DNA of 64,000 nt from Pisaster brevispinus (taxonomy: Eukaryota > Echinodermata > Asteroidea > Forcipulatida > Asteriidae), in NCBI GenBank assembly GCA_023634235.1, contig JAMKCF010000013.1, positions 8,221,827 through 8,285,826 on the forward strand, in the 5' to 3' direction. Positions within the stretch are counted from its first letter, which is position 1, and every line of letters begins with the position of its first letter. The notes below the pieces were generated by a model, which was given only the letters and a program-made list of their open reading frames with translations, made no database searches and was not told where the DNA came from. Shown piece by piece: positions 47,600 to 60,215 of the stretch. A program made the translations under genes and the position numbers.

Positions 47600-48880
47600 A
47601 AATGCAACTGCACTTTCAAGCTGCACCATTTAGAATAACGCGAACTCCTTTATGGTCTGCAGCTTGCTGTCAGCTGGAAAACGCGTATACGTCCAGTACA
47701 AGTAAAAATGTTAATAGTGTTCGACCAACAGACAAACACCTTTTGTTATTGCACTGTTGTTTTTGTTGGGGTTACCATGACGTACGCCTAAGCGTGTAAG
47801 ATTGGTACAATACTTTAACAGATTCCAAATGAAAAAAAGATCATGTATGTAACAATTATGGTTCTCCAGATATGAATTTTTTAACTTAAAAGTTCATTTA
47901 ATTTTATGTCGTCATCGATGACGTCCATCTCGAGGGAAAAAATAGATTTCATTGACAGTCTCAGATTTAAGTTCATGTTTGGTCTCAAGTCTGAACCCTT
48001 TTATGTATTAAATGAAAGATGAAATGTCGATTAATGAAACTTTTACTTGTGGTTTCGCAATTAAGTGAAGCTACACGTACAAGGTCACACTTTTTTATAG
48101 CTTGTACAACACTTCAAGAGCTTTAAAATGGAACAAATACCACGTATGTAGCAACTTTAGTCAACGTACTTCATTGTATTTCATTGTGTATAATATTTAA
48201 AGCTTTGAGAACAGTACCTTTAGTGACGTCTGTAACACTTGATGACGTCACCAGAACATAACCTAAATGTTTGAATGTAGCATGTATGACTTGAATACAA
48301 GCAATGTTAACTTGATCACTCATCTTGTTCTGTGTATATAGATCTTGTAAAACAATCAATATTGCCATGAAGACATCACTCCATATTTTATGCATATACG
48401 ACTTTCCAAACCTTGTGCAAGAAGAATTTTGAGTGTAGCTTGTTTTGTTCTCAAGATAGGTATAAGTAGTTTGAATAAAAAACAATTAAAAATCAAACTA
48501 TATGGCGTCATAATGACATCGCTTCATTTCTTTGCAGTTAAACACCACTGTCTACCAACATATCAAGTTTCAACTTGATCAAACAAGTAGTTCGGTAGAT
48601 AAATTACTTCAAAAGGTGCACATTCAATGTGAAACCACGTGACACACGATGATGTCATCAATCTACAATATCACACAAACTAAGTCTGCATAAAATATGG
48701 TACATGGTAGGATACAAGTCTGTATAGACTTCGCTTTTTGCGAAATCCTTATGAGAAGGCTCAGGGAGAAGGATGAAGACGGGTGAAAAAAAAACAGTTA
48801 ATAACATTAACAATAGGTTTCGGCTGTTGGCCGACCACCTTAAAAAAAGACCACACAAACAAACAAACATAGTTGCTTCT
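47600..48880. repeat. Spacer block shared with 23790-24940
   Basis: Second copy of the 3' flank block of the PLA2 unit. TGACGTCA at 48243. No gene seen. Confidence 0.85.
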
Positions 48881-48892
48881 TTTTTTATATAT

Positions 48893-49690
48893 TGGGTCAT
48901 TCCGTGCCAACTCACCTAAAATCTTTTAAACGATTCCCTATAGGTGCAATGAACACACGCACAATTTTAGAATTCTACTCCTCATAATTTTTTTAATATG
49001 ACCCCCTAAAAAATTAAGCCCCGCCCCTTTAAATTGACTTGTTGTGTTTTCGGCATTTTTAGAGGTCGGTATCTAAATATGGAGATAAGATATATAGCTA
49101 CAAATTAATTTGAAGGTTATCTGGTATACCATCAACTAAACTATACTGTCAAAAGTAGCACAGGTCATTTTTATATCACGGTGTAATTCTTTAAAAATGG
49201 ACATTTTAGCCTCCGTGATGACTTTTCGTCATTTTTGAAACCCCCTAGAGCCAAAGTGAAATGTCTGATTGCATTTATATTACATTAGTTAAAAACTAGG
49301 TGCGTATGTGTGACCTGATAAAAGGATAGACCAATCACGCCTTTGATGGGTACTTGGCAGGGGTCTGAATATGGGTCCACCTGTAAAAATGCCAAAAAGG
49401 CCTTTTTCAAGTGGTTATTTGACAACGTGGGACATTACTGACATATTTACAAATTTTTCCCAGTAACACTTTGTATTCAGTCTACTTGTGTAAGAAAGAA
49501 AAAAAATGTTTTTTCAACTCCTTCACGTAAAACAAAAATGTGAATATGCCTAGATTAAGGTATTTGCTGTGTATGCTATTTAGTGACAGCACTTGTTTAC
49601 AAAAGAGCCACAGAGCCTGGACTTCTGCAGGCATGGTTTGTACACTACAGAAGCGTAGTGCCGCCACATGAATAAAAAATTCCCGCTGAC
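48893..49690 (-). repeat. Repeat inverted relative to 37945-38640
   Basis: Present here in the spacer of unit two and not at the matching place of unit one, where 24.9-27.3 kb has unrelated sequence. No protein seen. Confidence 0.75.
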
Positions 49691-49779
49691 ATATATAGAC
49701 TGTCCCCTTGACTTCCTAATGTTTTTATCATTTGCTTTGGGGGGTTTGTTTTTACAGTATGACCCCAGAAATTCACCCA

Positions 49780-51320
49780 AAAGCATTAGGTGAAGTATGA
49801 GCACAGTTGCTGAACCAAGTTTCTCTGAAAGTTTATGGGTTTCTTCCTGTGTGTGTCAATGATAAGGTAATAGGCTATACAAAAATGACAAGTTGATTAA
49901 CAAATTGATTATTATAAAGTGGTGAGTTTGTGGGTTCAGCGATTAACGCGCCAAAGCAACCTACAGGGTTTAATAAACACGGGATACAGATATTTAACTG
50001 CAATATTGTGTGACTGGATTCGTGACATGACTTCGTTAATTTGCTGTCACCAATCCAATACAAGTCTTACAATTAATCCGGTCAAATACTTTCATTCATG
50101 AATACAACTGTTTCAGCTGCTGTGGACAACGTAGGGTGCATAGGGTGGAAGTGCCCGAGTCAACTCATCAATCAATCGAAGAATTTCGTTCTATCGATGA
50201 TTGCTTAATAATCATTTTCATAGAAAGCAGGGGAGCACGACTGGCTGGAGAAGTTGATCGTCAATCAAAGGACGGAATGGGCAGAAGAACTGTGCAGATG
50301 CGACAGGGAGGCAGCCCTCAGCTTCAAGAGGAATAAAAATAGGCACTACATTCTCACCAAGTTTCGTCAATTTCGACACAAACACAAAATGTGTTAATTA
50401 ACTAAAGGTTAAGCCTCTCCTTGGTGACCACGGACAGAGCTATAATTGTTTAATAATTGTCCAGCATTGCAATGATGGGACCCCTTGGTAACACAACCAC
50501 TTTACGACCGTCTCACCAGCGATGTGCTTATTTTGTACCTTTATTTCTAGTTAGGAGCGGTGTCATAAGAAAATCTGCCCCCGAGGTTTTGTCCTCCATG
50601 TAGGAAATTAACACAGGCTGATGGAGGTTTGTTCAAAAGAGGGCGCTATGAGAGAAAATGTGCACATGTCACAGTATGGAGGGGGGCAGAATCTCTTACC
50701 ACATCGGCATGTCCAAATTGAGATGACTAATATATTTTGGCAGTGGCTTCAGCATCGGCTACCGCCGAATTGTTGAATGGGACTTTTCTTTAACATTGCT
50801 GAAGCTAACAGCCAAAGCCATAGTTAAAGTTGCTCAGTTTGGACAAGTGACACTCTCAACGCCCTCACTCGGCGTTTTCAAAGTCGGCGTATAAGACCGC
50901 GTAGGCCGAATGTTTGACGTCACATCTACAAGGATAATGACAGAGGATCACCTCAAAAACTGGTCAACCTCCGGTACTGCCGTAACAAAGCCAAAAACAA
51001 ACCCGCACTGGCCCAGTAGCGGCATGTTTGCTGCGAACAGATTGACTAAAACAGGATTTGAACCTGCGGCTTCCGGATTATTGTGCCGGCGCTCCATCAA
51101 CTGAGCTGTTTCTAGCCATATAATAGGGCTTGATCAGTTGGTAGAGTGCCGGTGTAGCAGGAGATTCTGTCCCCGGGATTTATGTCCTCCCACACGGTGA
51201 ACTTTGTACAAACTTCTTCTGGTAGCGCCCTCTTTTGAACCAACCTCCTTCAGCCCATGTTAATTTCCCAAAGAGATACTGAATCTCCGGGAACAGGTGC
51301 ACCCCACTAAATAAACTCCA
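49780..51320. repeat. Spacer block shared with 27330-28870
   Basis: Second copy of the 1.5-kb block with the exon-4-like relic, and the tRNA-like pieces at 51050-51180. Confidence 0.88.
50222..50397 (+). pseudogene. Orphan PLA2 exon-4-like relic, copy 2
   Basis: Open from AAAGCAGGGGAG to TAA. Reads NQRTEWAEEL, CRCDREAALSF, ending in KMC. The bases aligned with the gene 1 acceptor are AT instead of AG. Using the next AG would need a phase-0 upstream exon, which no PLA2 exon 3 here provides. It keeps the frame better than copy 1 and carries the same Cys-to-Trp and Cys-to-Ser changes. Confidence 0.82.
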
Positions 51321-52975
51321 ATAGCATAGAGTGCAAACTGCTAATTATTTTAAAAAATATACAGCCGACAAAAAAATACTTAAAAAGTCTCGCAGCTTTT
51401 TACTGTAAAGGGGAAATTGTCCGTTGACTCTTGTACGTTTATCCTCTGCTCAATTTAATATGGGGAGTTCCCGGGCCCGTCGAGTTTTTCTTCCTCCAAA
51501 TAAAAACACCCCTACACCGGTGTAATTTTCCAAACGTCTGAGCATCGATCTTGAAAAATGTCCCTACACCTCTCAGCAAATAGGGCCATTTATTTCAGGA
51601 CCTATGTCATCCAAACTGGCTCAAGTTGGAAGTCAACAACCCCCGGGTCACATCTGAGCAAAGCTTTTACACTGTTTCCCTTTTTGGGGGCTCTCTGTCA
51701 GAGTGACCTCCTATTCGTGTATTACTCCTCAATAGAGTTTCTTTTACCCCTCTCTTAGATAAGAAGGTCTACACCTTGATTGTTCACAATTCGTAGGGTA
51801 CCTGTTGCTTTTATTTTGTATTTTAGCAGTGGTTTCACAGGTCATGAACCCCTTTTTCAATATGACGTAATCAGGTGGTACGAGAAGGATGTGTGAGTGT
51901 AGTGTGTGTATGATTGTGTGGTTTGAAATGAGACAGAAGCTCTGTGACCGTCGACTGAGACACCGGCCAGCTCTTTACATTGCTGCGTGTTTGGTGGGTT
52001 AGATTTCTTAGTGGGGATATATGAAAGGGAGGCCGAGAGATAGATGACGACCCTTGGAGCCACTACCGTTAAGGGCGCTAGATGCAACCAAGTATTCGGG
52101 CTTCACCCACAGATTATAGACCTTTCTTTTGCAACGTCACAGCCCAAGATTTTGCCAACCCTGGCTGGAAAACTATGGAAAGCCATAGATGCAAAACAAA
52201 AACAGATAGCTATAGTTTGTAACAATGTTACACAAATATTAAAAAATAGTGTTGAATTTATTGGAAACAAAGCAACCGATCATGGGAGGTATTTTATTTA
52301 ATTAGAAGTTTGCCGAAAATGTTGCATTTGGTTGAAACATCTGTTAACACGATTGAACGTTTTACTAACATTCGGCGGGCCATGCCAACCAGCGCTGTTT
52401 GTTTATCAACAATGGAAAGGTCTATTATACCTATAGACCGACAGCAGGGGGCGCTAAACTGAAATGTTTGACTCTCAAACTATGGGCGGAAGTGAGTGAG
52501 ACGCGTCAACACTTTTTGTACACGTTTAGGCATAGGCGCGAGGCAGTGCTCCCTATTGATGGACTTTTTCATGGACTTTTTCTGAATTTTCAGGAGATAT
52601 TGACCCGATGATGGATGGTAAATTAAGTGATGGAATTTAAGGAAATGTTAATAACTCGAGCCGTCAAAAAAGTTGTGTGATTAACTTTTGCTGATTTGGG
52701 GGAGGAAATCGTAAGAATTTGTAAACAAAATTATTCAATACATATAGCCCAGGCCAAGGCCTGCAGGAGTGTCACTTTCTACACGTTTGTGTCGTTTTCA
52801 TTGTGAAAATCTAGTTCATTTCATGAACATTCCATAACAGCCGTTTACAATGTTGGGCGTTGAGGTTTAACCGTTTAAAACGTCGTTTTTATAACAGAAT
52901 TTTCGGGAAATAGTTCCTGGACTCGCTCTATAACACAACAATGTGCACACTCTCCGGCCTGCCTTGCATGCATGC
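51321..52975. other. Spacer, no gene supported
   Basis: 51297-51680 repeats 17930-18400. A frame at 52044-52301 has no recognisable motif. The rest shows nothing I can name. Confidence 0.5.
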
Positions 52976-53660
52976 CTTCGGCACGTTTTGAATACGCTCG
53001 CGTGGAATGCACGCCAAACAATCGCGTTTGTCAGTAGCACGTTAATCTATAGGCGGTAGGCGTCATCAGCGTCCGCGCAAAACACGCACCGACGCGCACT
53101 TTGGCCGGAAAGTGTGTGACGAACGAATTTTTGTTGATACGAAGAATAATTCTATCTACTTTTATCGATTTGGAGAAATTTCTATAAAAAGAGGAGAAAA
53201 GGCAAACAACTAACGTGAGAAAAGGTATCGAGTTGTTGATTAAACATTGTTTCCAAGTCTGTTGGTGATTTTTTTACCCTTCAAACACATCTTTTCTATC
53301 ATAGTCCACCCGCTCGCCCATTGCTTTACGGTGTGTTTTCGCTTGCGTTTTCGCTGATTTTGCCCATAGTTTCGGTATGGTCGGGTGTTTTCAAAATTAC
53401 GGTATCCAGACGTTGAGCTCCATAGGAGCTGTCGGTCTATAGGTATTATATGTCTGTGGCTTTACCACAGACATATAATATTTATAGACCTATGGAAATC
53501 AACGTCTGGATACCTTAAGTGTGACAGCACCCGACCATACCCAACCCCACGGGCAAAATCTGCGAAAATGCAAGCGAAAATACGTGTAGAGCAAGGGGAG
53601 AGCGGGTAGATGATGATAGAAATGTTGTGTTTAAAGAGCGGTTCTAGGATGCTCTCAACA
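52976..53660 (-). repeat. Inverted copy of spacer segment 31650-31910 / 57000-57240
   Basis: The reverse complement holds ctcacgttagttgcttg, the aggcggta-type region and agagcatcctagagcc-like ends. It is interrupted by the foldback at 53282-53632. Confidence 0.75.
53282..53632. mobile_element. Near-palindromic foldback element
   Basis: Imperfect palindrome about 350 bp long centred near 53463. Perfect parts: GGTATCCAGACGTTGA (53401-53416) with its complement at 53499-53514, and a central hairpin starting GGTCTATAGGTATTATATGT (53434) that ends at 53490. Outer ends caaacacat and atgttgtgttt also pair. It splits the inverted spacer copy. Confidence 0.82.
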
Positions 53661-54529
53661 TTTTAAATGTTACCTTGTTATGGCCGTATAGACACCGTAG
53701 ATACCAATTAATAACTATTTTACACTTAAAATTTGCTTTAAGTAATACAAAAATCAAGTAAAAAATATACCCCTCCGCGCGGCTTTTTCAGCCAAAAGTC
53801 AACAACTGCTTATTTATGATAATGATATGCTTTGACCCCTTGACGTCATCAGCGGCTAGAAACACACGGTCAGCATTTGACAAGCACATATAAAGGTCTC
53901 TTTTTTGAGGAAACAAAACAAAATCAAATATTTTTGTGTCCATCCGGGGTATCCTAAATTGTGTCATTGTAAAATAAAGCCTACACTTTGCGTAGTTTCT
54001 CGTAAACAAGCTGTACAATTCCTAAGGATCAATGCTCCGCAGACCGTGTTCGAGCAGACCAGCGACGACAGTACTGTATGGTTTTAACGTGCGCAACCAG
54101 CGACGATTATTGCTGTCATGAACATGTGAGAGGGATTGGGAGCCAGACCATCGATTACATTTTTCCATTGCAGGTTTGTCAGGCGGTACACCTAGCTTTT
54201 CAATTCCGCCGTTTCAGAATCGCAACGTTTCAATGTTTCTTGTATGGACTTTCCCCCTCTTAAGCACTTTGTTTTGATAATTGAATAAGATTTATATTGT
54301 CAATACATGAAGACCACTTTTATAGTAGTAATGGTGCAATCTTGTTTATTGAAAGTGTTGAAAAGGTTTTCTGACAAAAACTGCAAAGTCGGAGCTTGGA
54401 TAGTAGGAACTGGTGGGAAAAAAATGTGGGAAAATGTGGACAGTTTAAACAAAGTTATTTCCCCCTCCAAATGATATTTTGTTCCCTCGTAAAAATTCAG
54501 TCCCTGCACATATTTTTATTCCCTCGAAT

Positions 54530-54781
54530 TTGGATTTAGAGGGAACGAGTTCATTTTTTGAATTAAATCTTTAATTAATCGTTTTTGTTATGGGGAACGA
54601 AATTATATTTCGGGGGAATTAAAGCATGTCTCGATGGAACGAAACGTATCTTGTGGGAACGATAGCATATCTGGAGTGAACGAAAGTGTATTTCAAAGGA
54701 ACTAAAGCATATCTCGAGAGAACGAAAGCGTACCTTGAGGGAACGAAAGCGTAATTAGAGGGAACGAAATCTTATTTCGGG
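54530..54781. repeat. 21-bp minisatellite, left part
   Basis: Same GAACGAAAGCGTA-type units as 29735-30425, cut off by the insertion that follows. Confidence 0.88.
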
Positions 54782-55375
54782 GTGTGACGTATACTTCTCT
54801 AAACTTCTACCAATATGACGAAATTCGATGGATAGCCCTTGTTACGACACCTATGCATAAAGTGGCAGTGGTTCGATCTGCAATTTAATCAAATTAAACC
54901 AAACAATTTTAAACATTTGATTTACAATAATTTCATGAACTGATTAACCCTAATTAATTTATATTTACAATGATGTTGCTTATAAACCAATTTTACCCCC
55001 AAACTATGTGTCTCAAATTGTCCAGTATTATTCCCGCTACCCATCTGAATGACTTATTGACTGCACGCTAGATGGAAACTTATCACTTTCCCAACCAAAA
55101 CTTGTACAGTAATTGCAGCCCTAAATTCTACAATCCCTGAATCAAAGTTTACTTATGCTAGTAATCTTTAACTTTAAATGAATTAATTAATACTTACAAC
55201 ATTGGGCGCATTCAAAGTTAGCAAAAAATATTGGTGATGTTTGACTGTGTTCTGTGACGCTTGACTCAAAATGTGTTTCTAGCAAAAGTGATGTACATAT
55301 AAAACAGCGCCCTCTATCAGCAAAATAAAACTCCGACTTCACACTGAATACATTTAAGTTGATGGTCCGTAACAC
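54782..55375. mobile_element. 594-bp insertion in the 21-bp minisatellite
   Basis: Unit one reads through at this point (cttatttcgagggaattaaa). Here the sequence breaks at ttatttcggg and resumes at gggggatttaaagca. The ends GTGTGACG and CGTAACAC are a weak 8-bp inverted repeat with one mismatch. No transposase seen. Confidence 0.75.
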
Positions 55376-55790
55376 GGGGGATTTAAAGCACGTCTCGAGG
55401 GAACGAAAGTGTATCTTTTGGGAATTTTGGAACGAAAGAAAGAAAGCATTGAAGGAACGAAAGGGTATTTTGTAGAACTAATGCATGTCTTGAGGGTACG
55501 AAGGCGTATCTTGTGGGAACATAAGCGTATTTGAGGAAACGAAAGCATATTTCGAAGGAACTAAAGCATATCTTGAGGGAACGAAAGCATATCTTGAAGG
55601 GACGAAAGCATACCGTGAGAGAACGTAAGCGTATTTCAAGGGAACTAAAGCATATATCAAGTGAAAGAAAGCAGTGAGGGAACATAATTATATTTTGTGG
55701 GAAATAATGCATGTCTCGAGGGAGCGAAAGCGTATCTTGTGGGAACGAGAACGAATCTCGAGTGAACAAAAGTGCACTTCGCAGGATCAT
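55376..55790. repeat. 21-bp minisatellite, right part
   Basis: Continuation of the array after the insertion; minus-strand heptad frames as in unit one. Confidence 0.88.
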
Positions 55791-57244
55791 TTTGGCAATG
55801 GAAAACATTTTGAGGGTACAAAATTACTTCAGGGGAATTATTAATTTGTCCGATCAAAACATTCTGTATTCCCTGGGAATTCATGGGCTTATATTTTGAA
55901 AGAACAAAATAACAGTTTTATTTTGAAGGAATAAACTAACAATTCAGGAGAACCACATTTTATGAGAGAACATAATATAATTTTGAGGGAACAAATAAAT
56001 TTAATCTTCCTTTTTTTAAATATTCAATCTGTCCAGCCCTTCAGGGGGCTCTCCATCCGAAGAGTAAAACCTGAACGTCGGGTGGATGGAGGGTTACGAT
56101 CATCCATTGCAACTACTTCTGGCATGCAGTACATGTAGAAAATATACCCGAATGGTTTAATAGTGGTGCATACATTTTGCTGCACGTTTTTATATTAGTC
56201 GCCTTTTGATTATTATGCTTTTTGAAACCCTTTCTCGTTGAGCTACCATGTTTTGGGGGTGTTTTTCGGGGGTCGATCGTTGGATGTCAAAGATTGTATC
56301 GTCTAATAAAGAGTCACATTAAGGGCTGTATTGATTGAAAATGGTGAAGTTTAGCGGTGTTTTGCGTTAGCTGTGTACATTCATATAATGGTCCAATTAG
56401 GGTATAATATATATTACGTAGGACCAGATTGGACCGACGCGTTGTTTATACACGCCTTTGAGCATATGTAGACTGGATCCTCATGCCTAGCCGTGAGTAC
56501 TAACATTTACATAAACAGAGCACCAGTCTATTTGCAACATGAAGATCGGTGCATGCACTAAAGTAACAATCAAGCTGAGCTAGCTGCAAAACCGTCTTGC
56601 CTACTCAAAGAACGAAAATCCCCAAATCACAATCCGTTGTAAATTGGCTTGCTGGTTTTTTACCTGACGTTGGATCTTCCAATAAAGAGTTACATTTAGG
56701 GCCATACTGATTGGAAATGGTGAAGTTTAGCGGTGTTTTGCGTTAGCTGTGTACATTCATGATATAGGCAAGTTCAAACTAGCTAAGCGCCAATGGCGTC
56801 ATGGGTCCTTTCATTGCGGTTTGTTTTACCTCGCGTTTTTCAGATTTTGGGCTGGGAGTGTTCGAGGAAAAGACATTTTAACCCAGTTTTAGCGTGAGGA
56901 CTCAAAATACTTTGTTTTCTATATCTTGGGATGAGGACTCCATCCTATTGGACAAATGTAAAAACTCAATATTTCAGAGCATCCTAGAGCCACTCTTTAA
57001 CGGTGAACAATTCACCAACAGACTTGGAAACAATGTTAAATCGATAACTAGATACCTTTTCTCACGTTAGTTGCTTGCTGTTTCTCCTCTTTTTACTGAA
57101 CTTTCTCCAAAACGATAAAAGTAGGAGGAATTATTCTTCACATCAAGAAAAATTGTTCGTCACACACTTTCCGGCAAAAGTGCGCGTCAGTGCGTGTTTT
57201 GCGCGGGCGCTGATGACGTGTACCGCCTATAAATTAACATGCTA

Positions 57245-57405
57245 CTAATGGACCTTATGCATTGACGTCATCCAACCGCCATCTTAGAGGTAAAACGGTG
57301 ACGAAACAATCGAATCGCACAGATTTTTACGCGCGGCGCACAGGATTGGCCAGTGAACAACCTCCTTTTGACCTGTAGGTGAGGGCGCCCTACTGAAATG
57401 ACCTC
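57245..57405. other. About 160-bp insertion relative to unit one
   Basis: At 31890 the copy reads gtgctactaatatacgcgat without this stretch. It contains TGACGTCA at 57263. Ends are not clear enough to name an element class. Confidence 0.6.
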
Positions 57406-57479
57406 ATGTGCATAAGCGATTGTTTGATGCGCGTTCCACGAGAGTGTACGCAAAAGACGCCAAAGGCGTGCATGCACTT

Positions 57480-58532
57480 TTGACCAGGAAAGGGATGGAC
57501 ATAAAGACAAAGGGTATGATCCTCATAGGCTACTTGCAGGGGAGTGGAGGGTGGATCGGTTTAGTCTTGGGTCTTTACGCCATAGAGTGGGCCCTATATT
57601 TTTAACCTTGGGCACTTTAAGCCACAACGAGACGTTAGTAATACAGTCTTCAAGCTGCAGTGGTCCATTCAATCATGGAGGTCGAAATTCCTCCTTGGTT
57701 CAATAATTGCTGGTGAGTTCATTCAGACAACTACATTCTCATGGTTCTGTCGCGACCCCCTACTCTTCCAATTTCTTGTTTACCCCGAATCCAGACATCC
57801 CATTGTGTACAGATTAACCGGTCCCATGGGTACAACGCGAATATCCTGTCCCATTTTTAGTAACTACAATTTCAAGCTGACCAATCACGTACTAATGATC
57901 CTTTCCAACATCATTAATGACTTGGACCCAGGCCAAAAACTTTCCAGACAATCGAAATGAGACATGACGTATGGGACAATCTCCATACAATACGATTCGA
58001 CCTCAGGAGTAGTGGAACTCTGAACTTTTTACTCTGAGCATCTTGAAAAAAAATTCCCTACACCTCTTGGCAAGTAGGACTATTTTTCAGGGCCTTTTTA
58101 TTAAAAATACCCTAAATTGGAAGTAAATAACCCAAGTTATAATCAATTTGGCTAACTTTTTACACTGTACCCCTTTTATTCGGCTGTCAAATCTGTCTAA
58201 TATAGAACATTTGAGGGGCCTACTTAAAATGTTTGTGAGACTGACGCTCTGCTTTCTACTTATCTAGTGTGGTGCAGAAGGATTCTCTCTTGGTAAGCTG
58301 GCTTACTGCACAACCGGTAGAGTTTTTTCCCAGGACATTATGTGACACTTAACATAAATGGGCGTGTTTTCTACCAGTCTTCACGCATGCGCATTTTGCA
58401 CATTTCTTGTGAAGGTTTTCTTTTTAAATAAAACTCCGTGCTGGGCATCGTTTTGTCACAAAGACTTTCGAGGGCGACAAAGTTTACACAAACTCTTCAG
58501 ACAGTGAGATCGAGAGAAGAGCGTGCCGAACA
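57480..58532 (+). promoter_or_regulatory. PLA2 gene 4 5' flank (shared block)
   Basis: Full-length match to the gene 2 flank. NRF-1-like ACGCATGCGCA at about 58384-58394 and TATA-like TTTAAATAAAA at 58423-58433, about 100 bp before the ATG. Confidence 0.72.
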
Positions 58533-58593
58533 ATGGCGAACAAAATACCAGTTCTTGTATGGACCGTTTGCGTTCTGGCGATCATATCTAATG
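58533..58593 (+). CDS. PLA2 gene 4, exon 1 (partial gene, runs off window)
   Basis: ATG in gccgaacaatggcg; the signal peptide is the same type as genes 2 and 3, with GTGAGTAATG donor. No exon 2 is found in the remaining 5.4 kb, as expected from the 8-10 kb first introns of genes 2 and 3. The mature part cannot be judged. Confidence 0.88.
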
Positions 58594-59152
58594 GTGAGTA
58601 ATGAATAAAGTTCTTGGAATTTGTGACCCGGTAGTTGATCACGTAAATCAAAACAAAGCAAATGACAGAAAAATAGAAGATGAAAACGCATTTCGGGATT
58701 ATTATGTTAAGGGAATTGTGTACTACTGACGGTAGGGCCAGGCCTAAGCACTTACCAATCGCATCTTCTTGGCCATCATTTAAAGAGCAATTTTCACAAG
58801 AATTAGCAAAAACATTTGTTTAAATATACCTGAAACAACTACCCAGTCTTTTCTAACCATTCCCCGCTTAGACTTTAATTTGCAGAAAGTTGCTAAGCAA
58901 TGCTCCCATACTTATCAATATTTGATAAGCCCTTGGTTCTATTTCTCCAGATCTAGGGGTCTATAGATGTATCAGCGAAAAAGATGTAAACAATGGTGGA
59001 AAAAGAGAAACGTTCTGGATTGAAATACTTGTTGTGCTTAGTTGTACATGACAGGAATCTTGAAGCAAAAGAAAGTTAAAACCTGAGAGAAACTTTTTTT
59101 TTAAACAGCAAAAAATGAATTCCACGCCTCCTGTACGAGGCAGAAGTCACCC

Positions 59153-59466
59153 TTACACCCGGTTCAGACAGACGCTCCAGAGTCGCGCCGAACCAAATAG
59201 ATTAGGAGCGACTCTAGGTCGACCCAAATAAATTTTGGTTTCAGACAGGCGAACTAAACATAATATTACATTAGGTTCGGCTCATGACAAGATCGACGAC
59301 TAAAACCAAGACGCTCCAGAGTCGTTCCGAACGACTGCAACAGTCGATCTTTCGACTTCAAGCGCGTTCAGTCGCTCCTAACTGTTAAGACGTCGAACTT
59401 TTCATGTACTTAGTTCAATAATTTGGTTCGGCGCGCCTCTAGAGCGCCTGTCTGAACCGGGTGTTA
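59153..59466. mobile_element. PIF/Harbinger-like MITE, TTA target duplication
   Basis: Inverted ends CACCCGGTTCAGACAG... of about 45 bp with few mismatches, flanked by TTA on both sides. The matching intron positions in gene 3 (cacccttgaataggttg) and gene 2 are empty sites. The interior of about 310 bp has no transposase. Confidence 0.9.
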
Positions 59467-59699
59467 GATAGGTTGCAATATGAAGTAAATCAGCCATTTT
59501 TTTTTACAGGCAAATTGGAACACACATTCATGCATTTCGCGTGAGAACTGCATGCAGCACGCACGCATTTCACAAAAGTCATTGCACGATTGGTTAAAAA
59601 ACAGCGCGTCTGCGTTAATAATTTGAGCGCCTGACGCGTCTGCAAGCCGAAATGCAATTTGCCCTTGAGAGGATGGGGTCTATTGGGAACTTTCTATAG

Positions 59700-60060
59700 T
59701 TCCAGTCCAGTCAAGTCCTCAGCTTCGAGATTTTACATGCACCTCTCAATGACGTACAACGAAGATTTCTCGCGAATTGGCCCAATAAAGGAAATGTTTT
59801 CTGTGCAACAAACTCAGTTTTGGCTATAAATGAATTGTATTCACGACCTCGTAGATGGATTGTCATTGGTACGTTCTTTGAGCAACACTCTTTAGTGTAT
59901 TGTGTTTTTCTTTTTCTCAAATTGTGTATAAACTTATGTTTTTACTATAGGATCTCCGGGTCAATGTCAGCCAAAATGAATTCAATGTCATTCATGTTCA
60001 CATATTTCCCCCTTATTCAATCAAAGTAGTGTTTATAATTTTGACTGTTTACTACACCGA
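59700..60060 (+). repeat. Intron-1 block shared by the four genes
   Basis: Fourth copy (gatttctcgcgaattggccc, cacgacctcgtagatggatt). Confirms that gene 4 has the same intron start. Confidence 0.78.
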
Positions 60061-60069
60061 ATGTGTTTT

Positions 60070-60215
60070 AAGTATTGTATACTCGGTACTTTCCCGAGTT
60101 CTGTGAAAAAACACACACAGGCATCTCACTCGATGGGATTCGAACCCACAACCTTTGCATTGCTAGAGCAGATGCCCTTTCACAAAACTCGGAAAAGTAC
60201 TGAGTATACAATGCT
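60070..60215. mobile_element. Foldback element around a tRNA-like core, copy 2
   Basis: Arms tatactcggtactttcccga and ctcggaaaagtactgagtat. The core gatgggattcgaacccacaa is a better box B than in the 37.3-kb copy, with agagcagatgcc beyond it. Confidence 0.78.

Larger units (their letters stand above)
53830..57520. repeat. Spacer block shared with 28970-32005
   Basis: Second copy of the distal spacer, carrying two insertions (54782-55375 and 57245-57405) that unit one lacks. No gene supported. Confidence 0.82.
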
